From the NCBI GenBank assembly GCA_001803645.1, contig MHDW01000195.1:1627-10140 (forward strand): 8,514 nt of DNA. Reading direction: 5' to 3'. The position numbers and the translations under genes were made by a program. The number at the start of each line of letters is the position of its first letter. Position 1 is the stretch's first letter. A model generated the notes under the pieces. The model ran no database searches. It was given only the letters and a program-made list of their open reading frames with translations, and was not told the origin of the DNA. This DNA is from Nitrospirae bacterium GWC2_42_7. GTDB taxonomy: Bacteria; Nitrospirota; Thermodesulfovibrionia; Thermodesulfovibrionales; UBA6898. Positions 5,457 to 8,514 of this stretch are shown piece after piece.

Positions 5457-5580
5457 AGTTCAGACCCCCTCCTCTTAATCCCCTCCCGCCAGGGGAGGGG
5501 AGACTATAAGTTCTGGTTCCCTACCCCTTGACGGGGGAGCCTGCCTGTCCGGTAGGCAGGGGTTAGGGTGGGGGTGAACT
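5457..5580. repeat. Complex two-hairpin palindromic repeat element
   Basis: The outer arms are inverted: AGTTCAGACCCCCTCC (5457-5472) faces GGTGGGGGTGAACT (5567-5580). Inside are one strong hairpin, CCCCTCCC (5480-5487) with GGGAGGGG (5493-5500), and a second C-run/G-run pair (5524-5527 with 5533-5537). The nested palindrome follows at 5541-5561. The element fills most of the gap between dCMP deaminase and the epimerase, both transcribed leftwards, and no terminator-like T-tract is seen. It belongs to the same family as the repeats at 467-762 and 2355-2462. Confidence 0.82.
5541..5561 (+). repeat. 21-nt nested palindrome (copy B)
   Basis: CTGCCT and AGGCAG arms surround a CCGG core, followed by GGG. 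It is the exact reverse complement of 2421-2441. Removing it would rejoin GGGGGAG to GGGTTAGGGTGGGGG, a smooth continuation of the host repeat. Confidence 0.8.
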
Positions 5581-5591
5581 GATACAAAAAA

Positions 5592-6074
5592 TCAGACACG
5601 TTTTTTAAGCCACCTGGCAGGGCTTATTATGTGATATTTGCCGTTGCCGTCCGAATAGACCACTTTTTTTATTCTTGCATTAAGGATTATTCTTTTGCAC
5701 ATCATGCAGGGTTCAGAGAGGCATTCACCTAAACCATTGTCTTCTCCTGCGATATATATAGTGGCTCCGCTGAGCTCATCTGCTGAGGCCCTGATTATTG
5801 CATTTGCTTCAGCATGAACGCTGTGGCAGAGTTCATATCTCTCTCCGTGAGGTATCTGAAGCTCTTTTCTTGTGCATTTTCCAGCCTCAAGGCAGTCCTT
5901 CATCCCGGACGGGGCACCGTTATAGCCTGTGCTGACAATTATCTTATCTTTTGTTATGACTGCGCCGTATTTTCTTCTGAGACATGTTGCACGGGCTGAT
6001 ACAGCCTTTGCTATGTTAATGAAGTACTCGTCCCATCCGGGCCTTGATTGTTTTTTCTTCTTGTCAGTAGTCAT
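5592..6074 (-). CDS. dCMP deaminase (deoxycytidylate deaminase), ComEB-type
   Basis: This 160-residue cytoplasmic enzyme converts dCMP to dUMP, feeding thymidylate synthesis. The N-terminus has the family signature RPGWDEYFINIAKAVSARATCLRRKYGAVI (11-40). GYNGAPSG (50-57), then HAEANAI (87-93, zinc ligand H87 and proton-shuttle E89) and EPCMMCKRIILNA (121-133, zinc ligands C123 and C126) are intact, so it should be active. Length is typical. C61, C67 and C83 with H84 resemble the extra zinc site of bacterial dCMP deaminases. The start ATG is supported by the family-typical spacing, although the leader AATGAAAAA is a poor Shine-Dalgarno sequence. It stands alone, with a good promoter upstream and a palindromic repeat downstream. 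Confidence 0.95.
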   Translation of the reverse strand: MTTDKKKKQSRPGWDEYFINIAKAVSARATCLRRKYGAVITKDKIIVSTGYNGAPSGMKDCLEAGKCTRKELQIPHGERYELCHSVHAEANAIIRASADELSGATIYIAGEDNGLGECLSEPCMMCKRIILNARIKKVVYSDGNGKYHIISPARWLKKRV

Positions 6075-6112
6075 TTTTTCATTATGGATAAATTCAGAAA
6101 TAAATTTTAGTT

Positions 6113-6142
6113 ATTATAAATTATGTTGTTAAGTTTTGTCAG
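6113..6142 (-). promoter_or_regulatory. Sigma-70-type promoter of the dCMP deaminase gene
   Basis: On the minus strand CTGACA (6142 to 6137) and a perfect TATAAT (6118 to 6113) are separated by 18 bp. Transcription would start near 6106, giving a leader of about 30 nt before the ATG at 6074. Confidence 0.65.
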
Positions 6143-6153
6143 TTGATAATAAT
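6126..6153 (+). promoter_or_regulatory. Weak candidate promoter of the lipoprotein gene
   Basis: TTGTTA (6126-6131) and AATAAT (6148-6153) at 16-bp spacing would give a start near 6160, just before the GGAAGG ribosome binding site. It overlaps the divergent dCMP deaminase promoter, so the two could compete. The region is AT-rich, hence low confidence. Confidence 0.3.
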
Positions 6154-6176
6154 GTATTAACTGGAAGGTGTATATT

Positions 6177-7034
6177 ATGTTCAGAAACAAGGTTATAATA
6201 AATTCTGTGAATAACAGACATATGGATTCTATAAAACAACATTCAGACATTAGCTGTTCACGAAAAACATGCCGTCAGCATGGCGCTGTACTGCTTATTA
6301 TAATTGTCTTGCTGGTTTTTATTGCATCCTGTGCAAAAAAACAATCTATAAGAATAACTGAAATAGAGCCTTATACAGGGCCTGTAAATACAGAAGTGCT
6401 GAAAAAACATATCGGCTTCGGAAATATAATGAGCATTAAATCGCTGGTTGATGTGACAGTTTTCAGAAAAGGGAAACCCGCAGGCAGCTTTAACGGCGCC
6501 TTTGCATATAAATCACCGGGAAGTATGAAGGTAAGCCTTTTCGGGACTTTTGGCCTTACCATTATGGAAGTGCTGATATCAAGGGATATTCTTCAGGCAT
6601 ATATCCCCTCTCAAAATATTCTGTATGAGTGGCAATCACCCGGCATATCTTTCAGTTCTCTTATAGATGACAAACTTGAATGCAGAATGGAAGAGAAAAA
6701 CGACAGGTATGTTCTTCAGGCCATTAGAGAAAAAATCAATGGCCCTGAGCTTGAGGCAGAATATATTTTCGACAAAACATATCTTCTTAACAGGTCTATC
6801 ATTTTCTATAAGTATGGAGAAGAGATCATAAGGCTTGATTTTGAAGCTTTCAACGGCAGGGTCCCAGACAGGACAAAAATGATCTTCAGCAATGGTTCAG
6901 CAATGGAAATCTCTATGAATGATCCGGAATTTGATGCTGAGATCCCTGATGAGTATTTTAACCAAGTGGATAAAGGCGATAAAAAAGTTTTTCCCTTACA
7001 GAATATCCTGAATCGTTTTGATTCCATCCGATAA
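6177..7034 (+). CDS. Outer-membrane-type lipoprotein, LolB/DUF4292-like
   Basis: The 285-residue protein starts at ATG 6177, with GGAAGG (6163-6168) 8 nt upstream. The reading frame also opens at a GTG at 6168, but that codon overlaps the ribosome binding site. A signal sequence, GAVLLIIIVLLVFIASC, ends in a good lipobox (IASC, Cys at about 52), so the mature protein should be a lipid-anchored envelope protein. Lys-Lys follows the Cys, compatible with outer-membrane sorting. The mature part is rich in beta strands: IMSIKSLVDVTVFRKGKPAGSFNGAFAYKSPGSMKVSLFGTFGLTIMEVLISRDILQAYIPSQNILYEW resembles the half-barrel LolA/LolB and DUF4292 group that carries lipids or lipoproteins. The n-region of roughly 34 residues is unusually long; ATG 6222 would shorten it but has no ribosome binding site. 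The lipoprotein call is strong, the LolB-like call moderate. Confidence 0.8.
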   Translation: MFRNKVIINSVNNRHMDSIKQHSDISCSRKTCRQHGAVLLIIIVLLVFIASCAKKQSIRITEIEPYTGPVNTEVLKKHIGFGNIMSIKSLVDVTVFRKGKPAGSFNGAFAYKSPGSMKVSLFGTFGLTIMEVLISRDILQAYIPSQNILYEWQSPGISFSSLIDDKLECRMEEKNDRYVLQAIREKINGPELEAEYIFDKTYLLNRSIIFYKYGEEIIRLDFEAFNGRVPDRTKMIFSNGSAMEISMNDPEFDAEIPDEYFNQVDKGDKKVFPLQNILNRFDSIR

Positions 7035-7041
7035 ATACGTT

Positions 7042-7070
7042 TTGACCTTGGTTCCCTGTGCTCATACACT
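7042..7070 (+). promoter_or_regulatory. Candidate promoter of the histidine kinase gene
   Basis: TTGACC (7042-7047) and TACACT (7065-7070) are separated by 17 bp. Two further TATAAT boxes (7078-7083 and 7092-7097) lie downstream without matching -35 boxes. The 150-bp gap between lipoprotein and kinase contains no gene and no clear terminator, so co-transcription with the lipoprotein is also possible. Confidence 0.3.
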
Positions 7071-7184
7071 ATTAACTTATAATAGAGAATATATAATCAT
7101 AAATATAGGATTTGGACTTTGATTGTGATAGGATGGGGTATAGCCTGAATTAGTTTTTAATCTGCATTTTGAAAGGCGGATTGG

Positions 7185-8514
7185 ATGGCACTAAAGGGGA
7201 ATATACTCAAAATAATTGTTGTTTCTGCTGTTGTCCTTTTTCTGACCAATTTTGGCCTTATTATCTATCATTTCTTTTATTCTGATGTACAGTACTTTAA
7301 TAAAGAACACTTGATCGAAGGAGGGGTATTTTCATTAGTAACAGCTTTCCTGCTTTTTAGGCTGGCAATTCATACCAATAAGCTCCGCCAAAATGAAGAG
7401 AGACTTAATTCTTTTTTTGAAGCTTCATCTGATTTTATCTGTATTCTGGATCTTCATGGCAATATTATTCGGACAAATCAGTCTATGATCAATAGGTCAG
7501 GTTATGGCAAAGATGAGCTTATAGGACATGCGATGCACGAATTTATCTCGCCTTCATCTCAGATTATATGTGAGGAGCAATTTCCCGTGTTGTTAAAAGA
7601 GGGACAGAACAGAGTAGAGATAGAGTTTGTCAGGAAAGAAGGAACAATTATCAATATGGACTGTTCTACATCTGCTGTACATGATAAGGATGGAAGGATT
7701 ACATCGTTTATGATGATCCAGCGGGATATTACAGATAGGGTGCAATTCGAAAAGAAAAGGAAAAAACTGGAAGAAGGTTTATTTATGAAGCAGAAGGAAT
7801 CGTCCATCTTAACTCTTGCCGGCGGCATAGCGCATGATTTTAATAATATACTTATGAGTGTTATAGGGAACGCTGAATTGCTTAAGATGCGGGGTGTACT
7901 TAAAGCAGATGAGGAGGAACTGATCCAGAATATTCTTGCATCTTCTGAACGCATGGCAGACCTAACAAAACAGTTAGTCGCATATGCAAAGGGTGGCATG
8001 TATCATAAGGAGATTGTATCTATAAATAATCTGATCCATGAGGACCTGAAACTTGCATATAAAGGCGAATCGCCGGAGATAGAAATCATGCTGGATTTGT
8101 CAGAAAAACTTTGGCCTGTTCTAGCTGATCCGGAACAGATAAAGCAGGCATTGAAAAATATCTTTACTAATGCTTTTGAAGCTATGGAAAAAGGCGGAGG
8201 CGGTCTATCCGTACACACGTCCAATGTTTCAAATAAGGATACATGGGAATGTCCAATACTCAGGCATGAACATCAGGGAGGCGATTATGTCTATATTCGC
8301 ATTTCTGATACTGGACATGGCATGTCCGAGACGACAATAAAAAGGATATTCGATCCGTTTTTTACAACGAAGTTTATGGGACGGGGGCTTGGTCTGCCTG
8401 CTGCGGTAGGGATCATACAGAACCATAACGGCTGTATATCAGTTGAGAGCGAGATCAATAAAGGCAGTGTGTTTCATGTTTACCTCCCAAGCGCTGAGGC
8501 TATGGCGAAAAAGG
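7185..8514 (+). CDS. Membrane-anchored PAS sensor histidine kinase (3' end outside window)
   Basis: The frame opens at ATG 7185, with AAAGG (7172-7176) 8 nt upstream, and stays open for 443 codons to the window end. Two hydrophobic segments (about 9-31 and 46-61) frame a short extracytoplasmic loop. A PAS domain follows (about 71-190: RLNSFFEASSDFICILDLHGNII ... MMIQRDITDR). A short coiled linker leads to the H-box LAGGIAHDFNNILMSVIGNAELL (211-233) with phospho-acceptor H217. The ATPase domain shows the N-box QALKNIFTNAFEAM (321-334), G1 ISDTGHGMSE (373-382), F-box IFDPFFTTK (388-396) and G2 GRGLGLPAAVGI (399-410). All catalytic motifs are intact, so an active kinase is expected. HDFNN-type kinases of this class are often NtrB-like or hybrid; a receiver domain could follow beyond the edge. 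The signal sensed and partner regulator are unknown. Confidence 0.93.
   Translation, partial: MALKGNILKIIVVSAVVLFLTNFGLIIYHFFYSDVQYFNKEHLIEGGVFSLVTAFLLFRLAIHTNKLRQNEERLNSFFEASSDFICILDLHGNIIRTNQSMINRSGYGKDELIGHAMHEFISPSSQIICEEQFPVLLKEGQNRVEIEFVRKEGTIINMDCSTSAVHDKDGRITSFMMIQRDITDRVQFEKKRKKLEEGLFMKQKESSILTLAGGIAHDFNNILMSVIGNAELLKMRGVLKADEEELIQNILASSERMADLTKQLVAYAKGGMYHKEIVSINNLIHEDLKLAYKGESPEIEIMLDLSEKLWPVLADPEQIKQALKNIFTNAFEAMEKGGGGLSVHTSNVSNKDTWECPILRHEHQGGDYVYIRISDTGHGMSETTIKRIFDPFFTTKFMGRGLGLPAAVGIIQNHNGCISVESEINKGSVFHVYLPSAEAMAKK

Noticed and set aside
5929..6132. Plus-strand open frame over the start of the dCMP deaminase
   Set aside because: It is antisense to conserved deaminase residues and runs across the strong minus-strand promoter at 6113-6142.

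Overview
The window looks like a chromosomal segment of a moderately AT-rich, Gram-negative-type bacterium. It has a lipoprotein with a LolA/LolB-like look, an AGG/AGA/ATA-rich codon style, and C-run/G-run palindromic repeats scattered between and even inside genes. This combination is reminiscent of Nitrospirota (Thermodesulfovibrionia-like) or deltaproteobacterial environmental genomes. That placement is inference from style only; there is no rRNA or marker gene here.

Layout. (1) 1-838: a small DUF559 (Vsr-like PD-(D/E)XK) endonuclease gene lies in a repeat-dense region. G-rich repeat ends sit on both sides of it, and two 72-bp direct repeats and three C-run/G-run hairpins lie downstream. 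(2) 839-3436: a cysteine-rich micro-protein gene is followed after 6 nt by a large DEAH-type superfamily 2 helicase with a C-terminal four/five-Cys motif (MrfA/Hrq1-like, DUF1998/MZB). The helicase ORF has apparently absorbed a palindromic repeat in frame. (3) 3433-4294, minus strand: a two-gene cassette, a DUF6922-like small protein overlapping an AbiEii-type nucleotidyltransferase by 11 nt. It reads as a putative toxin-antitoxin or abortive-infection pair, with an apparently leaderless promoter and an inverted repeat over the -35 region. (4) 4441-5412, minus: a UDP-glucuronate 4-epimerase-like sugar-nucleotide epimerase with a terminator built into its last codons. (5) 5457-5580: a complex palindromic repeat. 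(6) 5592-6074, minus: dCMP deaminase with a good sigma-70-type promoter. (7) 6177-7034, plus: a lipoprotein. (8) 7185-end, plus: a membrane-anchored PAS sensor histidine kinase, cut by the window edge.

The genes do not form one pathway. Items 1-3 are DNA-processing or defence-flavoured (nuclease, repair helicase, AbiEii-like pair); items 4-8 are housekeeping, envelope and signalling genes. The most interesting signal is the repeat family. It occurs near a free-standing nuclease, between genes and inside the helicase coding sequence. Two members carry the same 21-nt nested palindrome at the same relative site and in the same orientation relative to the host repeat.
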